NCBI GenBank assembly: GCA_947581855.1
Contig: CANPVZ010000001.1
Span: 248,001-312,000 of the forward strand
DNA length: 64,000 nt
Direction: 5' to 3'
DNA from: an uncultured Phocaeicola sp.
Lineage (GTDB): Bacteria > Bacteroidota > Bacteroidia > Bacteroidales > Bacteroidaceae
Shown: positions 17,374 through 27,105 of the stretch, piece by piece
Numbering within the stretch: position 1 is the stretch's first letter
How the letters are laid out: each line of letters opens with the position of its first letter
Translations under genes and position numbers: made by a program
The notes under the pieces: generated by a model
Databases searched by the model: none
Told to the model about the DNA's origin: nothing
Seen by the model: the letters and a program-made list of their open reading frames with translations, nothing else

Positions 17374-17449
17374 AAAAAAGTCAGGAGAGTTGGAAAGATT
17401 TATCCACCCATTTGCGGGGTTGGAAGTTTATCTTTCAGACTCCCCTGAC
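17374..17449 (-). terminator. Terminator of the pyrG-yidC operon
   Basis: A long interrupted hairpin (GTCAGGAGAGTT with GACTCCCCTGAC outside, GAAAGAT with ATCTTTC inside) spans 17380-17449. On the minus strand it is followed directly by six T residues. It begins 31 nt past the yidC stop. Confidence 0.8.
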
Positions 17450-17479
17450 CACTATATAAGTAAATTCAGACCGAATTGC

Positions 17480-19348
17480 TTATTTTTTCTTATTACGCGC
17501 TTCCCGTTCGCGGGCTATACGCTCTTGTTCTTTTTGCAAAGCCTCCAGTTTTGCCATCATATTGGATTTCTTTTTCGGATTACTCTTGTTGGCTTGCATT
17601 CTTGCTTCCAATTTAGCCAGCAAGGCTGCATCATCTGTCCGCTTACGAAGTATAATCATAATCAGGATACTGATTAAGCCGGAAATGAAGTAATAATAGT
17701 TCAAACCGGAAGAATAGTCATTGAATATGAAAATAAACATAACCGGCATCAGGTACATGATCCATTTCATACCCGGTATCTGCTGTTGGGTTGCTGCATC
17801 CTGTTGCTTCATCATGTACATGGTATTCAATATGTTTGTGATAGAAAACAACAAACAGAATAAACTAAGATGGTTACCCAGGAGAGGAATATGTGTTCCC
17901 CAGCTAATGACATCATCATACGTAGATAAGTCGGGAGCCCATAAGAAACTCTGCTGGCGTAATTCGATTGCGTTCGGTACAAAGTTGAATAAGGCGATGA
18001 ATACCGGCATTTGTATTAACATAGGTAAACACCCACCCATCGGACTTACTCCGTATTTGCTGTACAGGGCCATAACTTCCTGTTGCTTTTTCATGGCATC
18101 TTCCTGTTTCGGGTATTTTTTATTAATCTCATCAATATGCGGTTTCAATACCCGCATTTTTGCTGATGACATGTAAGATTTGTAGGTGGCCGGATAAACC
18201 AATACTTTTACAATAATGGTCATTAACAGCAATACAACTCCCATGCTTAAGCCCCAGTTGGATAACCAGTCGAACACATAAATAGTGAAGAAACGGTTGA
18301 TCCACCGGAAAAGAGGCCATCCCAAATACACTAAATCTTGCATTTCCAGATCCTTATCGCCTGCTGCAAAATGATTCATTTTTTGCAAAGTTTTATAGTG
18401 GTTCGGCCCGAAATAGAATTGCATGATAGTGGGTTGTTTACCCGTCGGATCAAAGAATGTGAACATTTGCGCATCATAGTTCTTCAGATAACCGCTTCCT
18501 TCTTTTTGCATTTTAGAGGAAAGTTTAGTTTTATCAAAATCTTGATAGGCAATGAATACACAAGAAAAGAATTGATTCTTGAAAGCAATCCAATCCAGTT
18601 TTTCGGGAACTTCCTCTTCTGCATCCTTTGTTTCGCTCAAGTAATCGGTGTTATCGTCCTTTATTTTATAAGTAAGGGTAGTATAGCGATTCTCGAAAGA
18701 GTAACCCTTTTCTAACTGACGTGCATATTGATGCCAATTGATGTCTACCGTATTGACGGAAGGTGCAAAATAATTCTGCATATTGTGAGCTTCAATTGTG
18801 AAGTCCACCATATAATTGTTATGTAGTAGTTTGTAGTTGAAATCTATATAACCTGGTCCGTTTGTTTGTAGACGCATGGTAACCGTACTGTCCGTTACAT
18901 TCGTAGGGGTAAAATATAGATCTTCGGTGATAATGTTTTCGTTTTTGCCGTTGAACGAAAAGTTCATACCGGCATCTTGACCGTCGAATAGTACTACTGG
19001 TTTTCCATCCTGTCCATTGTATTCTTTTAGTTTGGCCGAATATACGCGACCTCCCTTATTGGTGAATTTTAGTTCTACCAACTCATTTTCCAACGTAATG
19101 AACGATTCTGTTCCTTGTTTAGCCGGAAAGAGTAGGGAAGTGGAATCCTGAGCCGTAGCGACAACCTGAGCCTGCGCAGTGACCGCTTCGGTCGTTTGTT
19201 TGTCGGCTTGTTGTTGCCGGATAGTCTGGATGGAGTCTTGATAGCGTTGCATTTGAGCCTGTTGCTCCGCATTGGGACGGTTTAATAAAGTAAAACCTAC
19301 TAATACGGCTCCGATCAAGGCAAATCCTATAAGAGTGTTTTTTTCCAT
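17480..19348 (-). CDS. yidC: Membrane protein insertase YidC
   Basis: YidC inserts and folds inner-membrane proteins with or without the Sec translocon. The 622-residue protein has an N-terminal helix ([16 protein letters not shown]), a large periplasmic P1 domain of beta-sandwich type (about 70-350), and then the conserved five-helix core including [36 protein letters not shown] and [15 protein letters not shown] Lys/Arg-rich tail (about 575-622) is typical of Bacteroidota and may contact ribosomes. It lies 18 bp after pyrG in one operon. Confidence 0.96.
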   Translation of the reverse strand: MEKNTLIGFALIGAVLVGFTLLNRPNAEQQAQMQRYQDSIQTIRQQQADKQTTEAVTAQAQVVATAQDSTSLLFPAKQGTESFITLENELVELKFTNKGGRVYSAKLKEYNGQDGKPVVLFDGQDAGMNFSFNGKNENIITEDLYFTPTNVTDSTVTMRLQTNGPGYIDFNYKLLHNNYMVDFTIEAHNMQNYFAPSVNTVDINWHQYARQLEKGYSFENRYTTLTYKIKDDNTDYLSETKDAEEEVPEKLDWIAFKNQFFSCVFIAYQDFDKTKLSSKMQKEGSGYLKNYDAQMFTFFDPTGKQPTIMQFYFGPNHYKTLQKMNHFAAGDKDLEMQDLVYLGWPLFRWINRFFTIYVFDWLSNWGLSMGVVLLLMTIIVKVLVYPATYKSYMSSAKMRVLKPHIDEINKKYPKQEDAMKKQQEVMALYSKYGVSPMGGCLPMLIQMPVFIALFNFVPNAIELRQQSFLWAPDLSTYDDVISWGTHIPLLGNHLSLFCLLFSITNILNTMYMMKQQDAATQQQIPGMKWIMYLMPVMFIFIFNDYSSGLNYYYFISGLISILIMIILRKRTDDAALLAKLEARMQANKSNPKKKSNMMAKLEALQKEQERIAREREARNKKK

Positions 19349-19366
19349 TTCCTGAAATTAATATTA

Positions 19367-20971
19367 TTAGTTATTACTGATTGCAGCTTTAATAAACGAC
19401 AGGAACAAAGGATGCGGATTAAGCACTGTGCTACTGTATTCCGGGTGGAATTGAGTGCCGATATACCATTTTAAACCAGGTATTTCAACAATTTCCACTA
19501 AGTCGGATTCCGGGTTAATGCCTACGCATTTCATACCTGCTTTTTCATATTCTGCCTTATATGTATTGTTAAATTCGTATCGATGACGGTGACGTTCTTG
19601 AATATGAGTCTGATGATAAGCCTCGAATGTTTTTGATTTTTGATCGAGTATACATTCGTAAGCGCCCAGACGCATCGTTCCTCCCATATTGGTTATCGAT
19701 TTTTGCTCTTCCATAATATCGATAACATTGTGAGGCGTTTTTTCATCCATTTCGCGAGAATTGGCATCGGCGTATCCTAATACGTTCCGTGCAAATTCTA
19801 TAGCCATGCATTGCATGCCCAAACAAATACCGAAAGTCGGTTTGTTATGAGTGCGGGTATATTTGGCCGCAACAAATTTTCCTTCTATCCCTCGTTGTCC
19901 GAAGCCGGGACAGATAACGACACCGTCTACATGAGCTAATTTTTCTTCCACATTTTCATCTGTAAGGTGTTCGCTGTTTACATATTCAATTTTTAGTTTG
20001 CGATGATTATATGTAGCCGCTTGTGATAAGGATTCCAAAATGGATTTATAAGCATCCTGCAACTCCACGTACTTTCCAACCAAAGCTATTTTTACTTCTT
20101 CCGTAGCGCTGTGGCGGAGTTCGAGGAATTTTTTCCATGAATCTAGGTTCGGTTCACCTTCTATCGGAAGTCCCATCTTGGACAGAATGGTTTTATCCAG
20201 TTCCTGTTCCAGCATGCGCAGAGGCACTTCATATATAGTGGGCATATCTACGGATTGTACAACGGCTGTTTCGTCGACATTGCAGAACAGGGCAACTTTT
20301 TTACGTAAGGTCATGTTCAGTTCATGTTCGCTACGCAATACCAGAATATCCGGCTGTATACCTACCGATTGCAGTTCTTTTACCGAATGCTGGGTCGGCT
20401 TGGTCTTTAATTCTTTTGCTGCGGCAAGGAATGGAACATACGTTAAATGCACGCATAAGGCGTTGCGCCCTAGTTCCCGTTTCAATTGACGGATACTTTC
20501 AAGATAGGGAAGAGATTCTATATCGCCTACCGTACCACCTATTTCTGTTATAACAAAATCGAATTTATATTTGTTTCCGAGAAGTTTCACATTGCGTTTA
20601 ATTTCATCCGTAATGTGAGGGATAATTTGAATCGTTTTTCCCAAATAGTCCCCACGGCGTTCTTTATCGATAACGCTTTTGTAAATACGTCCGGTGGTGA
20701 TGTTATTAGCTTTGGTAGTTTGTATACCAAGAAAACGTTCATAATGACCCAAGTCCAAATCAGCTTCATGACCATCCACCGTTACATAACACTCTCCGTG
20801 CTCATAAGGATTTAGAGTTCCCGGATCGATATTAATATACGGATCAAATTTCTGAATGGTAACGTTGTAACCTCTTGCCTGAAGTAATTTACCTATAGAT
20901 GATGAAATGATTCCTTTTCCTAAGGACGAAGCGACACCACCTGTAACGAAGATATACTTTGTTTCTGCCAC
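19367..20971 (-). CDS. pyrG: CTP synthase
   Basis: CTP synthase aminates UTP to CTP using glutamine-derived ammonia. The 534-residue protein has the N-terminal synthase domain with GGVASSLGKGI at about residues 11-21 and the DPYINIDPGTLNP block. The C-terminal class-I glutamine amidotransferase has the nucleophile in GICLGMQC and the His-Glu pair in GTQFHPEYSS. The length is normal. It heads the pyrG-yidC operon; a TAATTTTG promoter lies about 60 nt upstream. Confidence 0.97.
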   Translation of the reverse strand: MAETKYIFVTGGVASSLGKGIISSSIGKLLQARGYNVTIQKFDPYINIDPGTLNPYEHGECYVTVDGHEADLDLGHYERFLGIQTTKANNITTGRIYKSVIDKERRGDYLGKTIQIIPHITDEIKRNVKLLGNKYKFDFVITEIGGTVGDIESLPYLESIRQLKRELGRNALCVHLTYVPFLAAAKELKTKPTQHSVKELQSVGIQPDILVLRSEHELNMTLRKKVALFCNVDETAVVQSVDMPTIYEVPLRMLEQELDKTILSKMGLPIEGEPNLDSWKKFLELRHSATEEVKIALVGKYVELQDAYKSILESLSQAATYNHRKLKIEYVNSEHLTDENVEEKLAHVDGVVICPGFGQRGIEGKFVAAKYTRTHNKPTFGICLGMQCMAIEFARNVLGYADANSREMDEKTPHNVIDIMEEQKSITNMGGTMRLGAYECILDQKSKTFEAYHQTHIQERHRHRYEFNNTYKAEYEKAGMKCVGINPESDLVEIVEIPGLKWYIGTQFHPEYSSTVLNPHPLFLSFIKAAISNN

Positions 20972-21030
20972 AGCTATATGATTTTAATTTAGTTCTTAAT
21001 GAGTTCTGTTCGCATTTTAATTTTAAACCG

Positions 21031-21038
21031 CAAAATTA
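21031..21038 (-). promoter_or_regulatory. Promoter -7 box of pyrG-yidC
   Basis: The minus strand reads TAATTTTG, an exact TAnnTTTG, 60 nt upstream of the pyrG ATG. Confidence 0.5.
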
Positions 21039-21153
21039 TAAAAAAATGAAGAATCCACGAACCTTTCTTCTAAAAAACATTTGTTTGACGAGTACTTTTA
21101 TGACGTTTTTGAGATTATTTTACAGTTTATATAGAAGGTTTGATTTTTTCCTT

Positions 21154-21161
21154 TATTTTTG
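21154..21161 (+). promoter_or_regulatory. Promoter -7 box of the DUF3078 gene
   Basis: TATTTTTG fits TAnnTTTG and lies 27 nt upstream of the ATG at 21189. It excludes the upstream in-frame TTG at 21159 as the translation start. Confidence 0.5.
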
Positions 21162-21188
21162 CACTCAAATGTCCAAACTATGTTGAAT

Positions 21189-22538
21189 ATGAAAAGAAAA
21201 TGCTTGATATGGATGATGTTGATATTAACGGTTAATACGGTATTTGCCCAGCGTACGACATCTTCTTCCTATTCCCAGCGTTTGAGAGGAAAAAGGGTAT
21301 TTAATAAGATCATGACTGCCTATTCTGATTCGTTGGCCAAGGTAGTGGATAAATATTCGCATGACAGTACTTATTTGAAAGTGTCTCTGAATCCATATTA
21401 TTTTCGGTTGTTTGCGCCTGTGACTTTATATAATTCGGTCGTGTCGGATGCAATGGCTATGGATAATGAAGCAGAGGTGGCTGCAATGGACAATTTGATT
21501 CCTATAAATAATAAAGGGATGATAGAAACGGATGAAGAGATTAATGCATCCATAAATAATGCCTTGATGAGTGTTTATCTTAACGAGCCTCTTTCGGTAC
21601 ATTACACGGAAAACGATTTAATGGGAAGAAGAACATTTAAGAAAGATGTAGTTCGTAAATTACCTCGTCGTGAAAGGGTTACTGATCTGTTAGGAGATAC
21701 TCGTCTTGTAGATCCTTCGGTAAATACGGAATTAATAATTAAAAAACCTAATTTCTGGACGAAATCGGGGAATTCCTATTTACAGTTTACACAGAACTAT
21801 ATTTCGGGAAACTGGTATAAGGGTGGTGAAAGTAATAATACTCTTTTGTCCGGGTTAGTACTTGAGTCGAATTATAATGACAGGCAAAAAGTACAATGGG
21901 ACAATAAGCTTGAGTGGAAACTGGGATTCTTAAGTTCTCGGTCTGATACTTTACATAAGTATAAGACTAATACGGATTTGATCCGCCTTACTTCTAAGTT
22001 GGGACTACGGGCCATAAAGCATTGGTATTATACTATACAGGCTGAACTATATACTCAATTTTTTGCCAGTTATAAATCCAATAAACCCGATGTAGTTTCC
22101 AGCTTTTTATCTCCAGGGTATTTTAAAGTGGACTTAGGTATGGACTATAAGCGTTCGACCAAGAATTTTGAAGTTTCTGCCGTCATAGCGCCGCTTTCCT
22201 ATAAGTTGACGTATGTGAGAGATGATGATGTGGATGAAACGAAATTCAGTGTGGATGAAGGCAAAAAATTTAAAAATGATCTGGGTTCTAATTTGCAAAT
22301 AACTTCTTCCTGGAAGATTATTTCACAAGTGGTATGGGATTCTCGTATATCCTATTTTACCACGTATGATAAATCTCAGGCGGAATGGGAAAATACATTC
22401 AACTTTAATTTGAATAAATTTTTGACGACTAAATTGTTTGTTCATGCGCGTTTTGACGATGGCGCAAAGAAAAAAGAGGATTATAATTATTTTCAATTGA
22501 TGGAGTTGCTTAGTTTCGGATTGAGTTACAATTGGTAG
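21189..22538 (+). CDS. DUF3078 outer-membrane-associated protein
   Basis: This exported protein of about 449 residues matches DUF3078, a Bacteroidota family of unknown function. A signal peptide (MKRKCLIWMMLIL, cleaved after VFA before QRTT) is followed by an acidic linker, then a C-terminal region of amphipathic strands such as NYISGNWYKGGESNN, WDNKLEWKLGF and GMDYKRSTKNFEVSAVIAPL that looks like an outer membrane beta-barrel. ATG 21180 is an alternative start. It stands alone between two divergent or convergent neighbours and ends at a strong bidirectional terminator. Confidence 0.8.
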   Translation: MKRKCLIWMMLILTVNTVFAQRTTSSSYSQRLRGKRVFNKIMTAYSDSLAKVVDKYSHDSTYLKVSLNPYYFRLFAPVTLYNSVVSDAMAMDNEAEVAAMDNLIPINNKGMIETDEEINASINNALMSVYLNEPLSVHYTENDLMGRRTFKKDVVRKLPRRERVTDLLGDTRLVDPSVNTELIIKKPNFWTKSGNSYLQFTQNYISGNWYKGGESNNTLLSGLVLESNYNDRQKVQWDNKLEWKLGFLSSRSDTLHKYKTNTDLIRLTSKLGLRAIKHWYYTIQAELYTQFFASYKSNKPDVVSSFLSPGYFKVDLGMDYKRSTKNFEVSAVIAPLSYKLTYVRDDDVDETKFSVDEGKKFKNDLGSNLQITSSWKIISQVVWDSRISYFTTYDKSQAEWENTFNFNLNKFLTTKLFVHARFDDGAKKKEDYNYFQLMELLSFGLSYNW

Positions 22539-22569
22539 AGTAACGTTTCAGTGGAAGGTTAAGATAGTT

Positions 22570-22606
22570 AAAGCCCGTTCTTCTTTAGTGTTGAACGGGC
22601 TTTTTT
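22570..22606. terminator. Bidirectional terminator between DUF3078 and gadC
   Basis: AAAGCCCGTTC pairs perfectly with GAACGGGCTTT over a 12-nt loop, with T runs on the plus side. It serves the plus-strand DUF3078 gene and probably the convergent gadC. Confidence 0.85.
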
Positions 22607-22635
22607 GAACAGAAAAATAAATAAGTCAGTTAAGT

Positions 22636-24129
22636 TTAGGTGAACGTTTTTTCGTCGGAAGAAGCATGGAGCTTAGGTTGTTCTTCCCAATGGAAAGGTT
22701 CAAATTCCGTATCTTTGTTTTTCCAGGATGGTTTTCTGGAAGCATAAATGATAAACGGAGCCGCTACTACAATCACACATCCCAAAATCAATACCGCGAA
22801 CCAAACGGTGTTGCTACCTACAGATATCTGGCTAGGCGGGATAAAACTTAAAATGAATGCTAACAATGAACCGCAGAAACCAAGACCTCCGATAAACCAC
22901 ATGAGTCCATTTCCTTTTTTACCAATACGGAATGGACGATTGGCATTTTTCATGTTGTATCGTAAATAAATGGCTGCGGAAAACATTAACAGATACATAA
23001 TCAAATAGAGGAGTACGGTCAACTGCGAGAGTATCTGATAGAAACTCTGTACTGACGGCATTACTACAAATAAAAGGCTTAATACCGTTACAGCGATTCC
23101 TTGTATAAAGAGAATATTCTTCTGGACACCGTTTGTATTGGTCTTTTGGAAGAATGGAGGAAGATACCCGGCTTTCCCTACGGCAAATATACCTTTGGAA
23201 GGGCCGGCAACCCAGGTCAATACACCGGCTAATACTCCGAATGCAAGAGCAATAGCAATGACCGGAGATAGCCAACTGGTATGGATGTATCTGAAGTAAT
23301 TGTCGAATCCTACTAATAAGCTCTGTGTAAGGTTGATGTCTTTTTCCGGGATAATGATTCCCAATGCGAATGTACCTAATACGAAAATGATAACCGTAAT
23401 CAATGAGCCGATGAAGACAGCTTTCGGATAGTTTTTGGAAGGATTATCCACATCTTTTACATGAATACCGCCCATTTCCATACCAGCATAGAACAAAAAG
23501 ATACTTGCTGCTAATACAAGGTTATTGAAATTACTAAGATCCGGTAGGAAACTACCGTGGAAATCCATTTGTGAATGTCCACCTGTAGCCAAATAAATAA
23601 TAGCCAATAAAACGAGTAGTCCGGCTGGGATAATGGTTCCCACCATACCACCGACTTTAGACACTTTTCCGACCCATCCCATACCTTTCAGCGAAATAAA
23701 TGTAGCAAGCCAATAGATAATAAGCACTACCGCTAAAGAATAGTATCTGTTAGAGGCTAGGCTCATGTCGTGTACATCATTCGTGCCAATAAAGGCTAAC
23801 GCTACCGCACCGAAAGTTAAAACTGTTGGATACCAGATAGTACTTTCAATCCATTGTAAGAATATGGCTAAGAAACCGATCCTTTTGCCATATGCTTCGC
23901 CTACCCAACGGAATACACCGCCTTGTTTATCTTGAAACATGGCAGCAAGCTCAGCCGCTACCAATGCCGTAGGGATTAAAAACACAATAGCTGCGAATAA
24001 ATAATAAAAAGCAGAACTTAAACCGTATTCCGCTTCCGCCGGAAGTCCGCGCAACGAGACGACTGCCGTTACATTCATGATTGCGAGAGTAAATACTCCC
24101 AATTTTACTGTTTTACTAAGATTTGCCAT
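22636..24129 (-). CDS. gadC: Glutamate/GABA antiporter GadC
   Basis: This is a 497-residue APC-superfamily amino-acid antiporter with 12 helices. The close resemblance to GadC includes the start LGVFTLAIMNVTAVVSLRG with the conserved RGLPAEAEYGL, and GGVFRWVGEAYGKR. GadC exports the GABA made by GadB in exchange for glutamate and so removes a proton equivalent from the cell. The C-terminal 35 residues are hydrophilic and His-containing (FEPFHWEEQPKLH), compatible with the pH-gated plug known in Escherichia coli GadC. gadB-glsA lies 5.6 kb away, with regulators, a channel and an exporter between. Confidence 0.9.
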   Translation of the reverse strand: MANLSKTVKLGVFTLAIMNVTAVVSLRGLPAEAEYGLSSAFYYLFAAIVFLIPTALVAAELAAMFQDKQGGVFRWVGEAYGKRIGFLAIFLQWIESTIWYPTVLTFGAVALAFIGTNDVHDMSLASNRYYSLAVVLIIYWLATFISLKGMGWVGKVSKVGGMVGTIIPAGLLVLLAIIYLATGGHSQMDFHGSFLPDLSNFNNLVLAASIFLFYAGMEMGGIHVKDVDNPSKNYPKAVFIGSLITVIIFVLGTFALGIIIPEKDINLTQSLLVGFDNYFRYIHTSWLSPVIAIALAFGVLAGVLTWVAGPSKGIFAVGKAGYLPPFFQKTNTNGVQKNILFIQGIAVTVLSLLFVVMPSVQSFYQILSQLTVLLYLIMYLLMFSAAIYLRYNMKNANRPFRIGKKGNGLMWFIGGLGFCGSLLAFILSFIPPSQISVGSNTVWFAVLILGCVIVVAAPFIIYASRKPSWKNKDTEFEPFHWEEQPKLHASSDEKTFT

Positions 24130-24220
24130 AATATAAATATTTAGGTGATTTTGTTTTTTATAGGGTCTATAACAAAACTTTGTCGTTTAAGTTTATGTTG
24201 TATACAGAAAATATGATTTT

Positions 24221-24964
24221 ATGAGTATGGCATCATCTAATTTAATCTATCAGAAAAAAGGACTCCAAGGAGTATTTCATGTATTGATATTGTTACTTTC
24301 CTTATTCTTAATTCTCAGTATCTCTTTCGATACGTTTAAGAATATACCGTTTGTTAATCAACGTTCGTATTTACGTATTCAATTTTGGATATGCATGTTC
24401 TTTTTGCTTGATTTCGTACTGGAATTCTTTTTATCGAAACGTAAGTGGCATTATTTGGCTACTCGTTGGTTATTTTTGATTGTTTCCATACCCTATTTAA
24501 ACATTATAGATTATTATCATCTCTCATTCTCACCAGAGTTGAGTTATTTTATTCGCTTTATTCCCTTAATTAGAGGAGGATATGCACTAGCAATTGTAGT
24601 GGGCTGGTTATCCTCCAACCGGATATCGGGGTTATTTACTTCTTATATTACAATGTTGATGGCCACCGTTTATTTTTCCAGTTTAATATTTTATGTATTA
24701 GAACGCGGTGTAAACCCTATGGTTAAGGATTATGGATCTGCTTTGTGGTGGGCCTTTATGGATGTTACTACAGTGGGAAGTAATATTTATGCAATGACTG
24801 TTACAGGAAAAGTTTTATCTGTAGTATTAGCGGCATTAGGAATGATGATGTTTCCGATATTTACGGTTTATATAACAAGCCTAGTTGAAAAAGCCAATAA
24901 AAGAAAAATAGACTATTATAAAGCATTAGAATCAAATACTCCTTCCTCTGGCACTTTTAAATAA
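24221..24964 (+). CDS. Six-helix voltage-gated-type cation channel with TVGSN filter
   Basis: This 247-residue membrane protein has the S1-S6 plan of single-subunit bacterial voltage-gated potassium channels: helices at about 18-36, 53-71, 81-96, 110-128, 138-160 and 197-220, with a pore loop at about 172-190. The filter region reads TTVGSN (residues 183-188, bases 24767-24784) in place of TTVGYG. The S4-like helix has only two arginines (RFIPLIRGG), so voltage sensing may be weak. Bacteroidales gad clusters are known to include a potassium channel gene, which supports a role in charge balance during acid stress. The gene is divergent from gadC, 91 bp apart. Confidence 0.8.
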   Translation: MSMASSNLIYQKKGLQGVFHVLILLLSLFLILSISFDTFKNIPFVNQRSYLRIQFWICMFFLLDFVLEFFLSKRKWHYLATRWLFLIVSIPYLNIIDYYHLSFSPELSYFIRFIPLIRGGYALAIVVGWLSSNRISGLFTSYITMLMATVYFSSLIFYVLERGVNPMVKDYGSALWWAFMDVTTVGSNIYAMTVTGKVLSVVLAALGMMMFPIFTVYITSLVEKANKRKIDYYKALESNTPSSGTFK

Positions 24965-25058
24965 AAGGCCTTTGTTAAAAGAACTAAAATAAATTGTTTT
25001 TTTTTCTGTAATGTTGTCCGTTAGTGCTTCATAATATTTATGGGAATTTGAGATATTA

Positions 25059-25066
25059 TAAATTTG
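25059..25066 (+). promoter_or_regulatory. Possible -7 box of the AraC-type regulator
   Basis: TAAATTTG fits TAnnTTTG and lies 32 nt upstream of the ATG at 25099. Confidence 0.4.
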
Positions 25067-25098
25067 CTTTTAAATACAAATAGATAAAAGTTAAAAAA

Positions 25099-25926
25099 AT
25101 GATAAGTAATGATTTCGATATTTGTTTTGATGAGCCTATATTGCCTATATCTACTTTCCCATCATACTATCAGCATGCATTAATAGGACTATGCACAAGT
25201 GGACAGGCGAAATTGATTGTTTTTTCGAAAGAACATTTACTTGTTAAAAATGAATTGATTGTGTTTGTTCCGGGAGCTTTGATTTCGTTTGTGGAAGTAT
25301 CTTCTGATTTTTCTATCCGTTATATATATATATCAAAAGACTTGTTTCAGGATATAATGAGTGGTATAAAGGTCGTGTTACCACCATTTTGCATTTATCT
25401 GAATAGTCATTTCAATTATTATTTGACTGAAGAACAATATAAGTATTTTATGTTCTATTTTCAATTGTTATACAATCGTGTGACATCTCCGACAAATTTA
25501 TTTCCCCGTGAAACTGCTATAATATTGTTGAGGATCCCTTTTTTTGATTTGTATAATGAATATGAATGCTGTAAAAGGAATAATAAGGATTTGGGAAAGA
25601 CCCGTAAAGAAGAATTAACTTCTTCTTTCTATAAATTAGTATCGAAGTATTACAAAGAACAGAAAAATGTCGATTTTTATGCCGGTAAGTTAAATGTCAC
25701 TCCTAAATATCTGTCTAAAGTTGTAAAGGAAGTTTGTGGTGTATCTCCAAAAAGCTGGATTATTGAGTGTACTTTATTAGAGATCAAAGCATTATTAAGA
25801 GACTCCGTTTTTAATATTCAAGAGATTACTGTTAAGACAAAATTTCCCAACCAATCGGCTCTTGGACGTTTTTTTAAGAGGCATACAGGCATGTCACCAT
25901 CTGAATTCAGAGATTTAAGACGATAA
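25099..25926 (+). CDS. AraC-family transcriptional regulator
   Basis: This 275-residue protein has a beta-rich N-terminal sensory region of the cupin type (about 1-130) and a C-terminal AraC/XylS double helix-turn-helix (about 180-275). The DNA-binding domain is shown by YAGKLNVTPKYLSKVVKEVCGVSPKSWI for the first motif and NIQEITVKTKFPNQSALGRFFKRHTGMSPSEFR for the second, with the usual GxSPxxFR ending. It lies between the channel gene and a LysR gene inside the gad island and is a candidate acid or amino-acid sensor, by analogy with GadX/GadW, which are also AraC proteins. That link is an inference. Confidence 0.85.
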   Translation: MISNDFDICFDEPILPISTFPSYYQHALIGLCTSGQAKLIVFSKEHLLVKNELIVFVPGALISFVEVSSDFSIRYIYISKDLFQDIMSGIKVVLPPFCIYLNSHFNYYLTEEQYKYFMFYFQLLYNRVTSPTNLFPRETAIILLRIPFFDLYNEYECCKRNNKDLGKTRKEELTSSFYKLVSKYYKEQKNVDFYAGKLNVTPKYLSKVVKEVCGVSPKSWIIECTLLEIKALLRDSVFNIQEITVKTKFPNQSALGRFFKRHTGMSPSEFRDLRR

Positions 25927-25991
25927 TTACATAGATATACAAGACTAATATATTGAATTTTATATGGGCATGCTGTCCTACATACAAGAGC

Positions 25992-26867
25992 TTAATCTCT
26001 GCCTTGTAGTAATAAATGGATAAATTCTTGGGCAGACTTCTTTTGATAACTTCCTTTTAACCACAATAACGAGGCATGCATCTCGAATCCCTTTTCAGCA
26101 ATGGGAACGGCTTTTAAGTCTTCTAATCCGTAAATCGTAGCTTTAGAAAGAATGGTAATCCAATGTCCTGTTTTAACGAGTTGAAGCAAAATGTTAGCTT
26201 CGTTTAATTCTACTTGAGGATATAATTCTACATGTTTTGCATGCAATACATTATCCAGTATAGACCGGGCATTTAATCCGGAAGATGGGAGAACCAAGGG
26301 ATATTCTTTTATTTTCTCTAATGACACCTTTTTTAATGCAGCCAAAGGATGGTGTGGATGCACAATTAACGAAAGAGAAGATTCGAAAAGAGTTTTATCT
26401 TCTATTTGGTCGTCTTTACCTAGAGGTTTGAAAGAAAGAACGAAATCCACTTTGTGTTCTTTCAATAAATCAATTAAATCAGTTGCTGTTTGATAAGTTA
26501 TTTCTAATTTAATGTCCGGATACATTTTGGAAAAGCGCATGATGGTATTGGTTAATATAGTACTTAAACTATATGTAACACCTATTTTCAAAACTCCAGT
26601 TCGTATATTTTGCAGATCAAGAAGTTTCTGGATGCCATATTCTGTATCTTGTATGGTTTTCTTAGCATACGGAAGGAATGATTTTCCGGCTTCTGTTAGA
26701 TAAACTTTTTTTCCTATTCTTTCGAATAACAAAATATTTAGTTCTTCTTCCAATTGCTTTATTTGTTGGGAAAGGGTACTTTGAGTAATATATAAAGTCT
26801 TTGCAGCTTCTGTAAAGTTAAGTAATTCAGCAGATTTGATAAAATATTTAAGTTGTCTCAGTTCCAT
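25992..26867 (-). CDS. LysR-family transcriptional regulator
   Basis: This 291-residue LysR regulator starts MELRQLKYFIKSAELLNFTEAA, the classical winged-helix N-terminus, with recognition helix ITQSTLSQQIKQLEEEL. An effector-binding domain (about 90-290) follows, with VLKIGVTYSLSTILTN. It is convergent with the AraC gene and divergent from the ThrE-type exporter operon, sharing a 238-bp intergenic region with opposing promoter boxes. LysR genes commonly control the divergent operon, so the ThrE exporter is its most likely target. Confidence 0.88.
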   Translation of the reverse strand: MELRQLKYFIKSAELLNFTEAAKTLYITQSTLSQQIKQLEEELNILLFERIGKKVYLTEAGKSFLPYAKKTIQDTEYGIQKLLDLQNIRTGVLKIGVTYSLSTILTNTIMRFSKMYPDIKLEITYQTATDLIDLLKEHKVDFVLSFKPLGKDDQIEDKTLFESSLSLIVHPHHPLAALKKVSLEKIKEYPLVLPSSGLNARSILDNVLHAKHVELYPQVELNEANILLQLVKTGHWITILSKATIYGLEDLKAVPIAEKGFEMHASLLWLKGSYQKKSAQEFIHLLLQGRD

Positions 26868-26915
26868 TTGATCAATCGGTTTTATCTATGATTCCAATCG
26901 TTTCTTTCCATTTTG

Positions 26916-26923
26916 CAAATATA
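26916..26923 (-). promoter_or_regulatory. Promoter -7 box of the LysR gene
   Basis: The minus strand reads TATATTTG (TAnnTTTG), 48 nt upstream of the LysR ATG. It faces the opposing plus-strand box at 26944-26951. Confidence 0.5.
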
Positions 26924-26943
26924 GCCGGTTAAATTATTACTTC

Positions 26944-26951
26944 TACCTTTG
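26944..26951 (+). promoter_or_regulatory. Promoter -7 box of the ThrE operon
   Basis: TACCTTTG fits TAnnTTTG. The first gene, a 59-codon ORF, starts at 27106, giving a leader of about 150 nt. Confidence 0.45.
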
Positions 26952-27105
26952 CAGCCGAAAAAAATGAAGAGTTTTATCGACTGACATTATCCGGATATAG
27001 CAGTTATTTTTTTAATAGGAAAAGAGTGTATTCTCGTATAAAATAGAATCGTTCTTTTTCATTAAAATAGTTCAGGTATGTTTAACTTTTAAGTAAAAGA
27101 AATTT

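Larger units (their letters stand above)
16287..17479. other. Non-coding 1.2-kb region with tandem repeats
   Basis: This region lies upstream of the S9 peptidase and downstream of yidC. From left to right it holds a short signal-peptide-like frame (16510-16587), a GTTTCAC/GTGAAAC hairpin near 16696-16721, a 4x22-bp tandem array (17012-17104), a 47-bp tandem array (17129-17233) and the yidC terminator (17374-17449). Open frames of 60-110 codons here overlap the repeats or lack homology and are not reported as genes. Confidence 0.7.
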
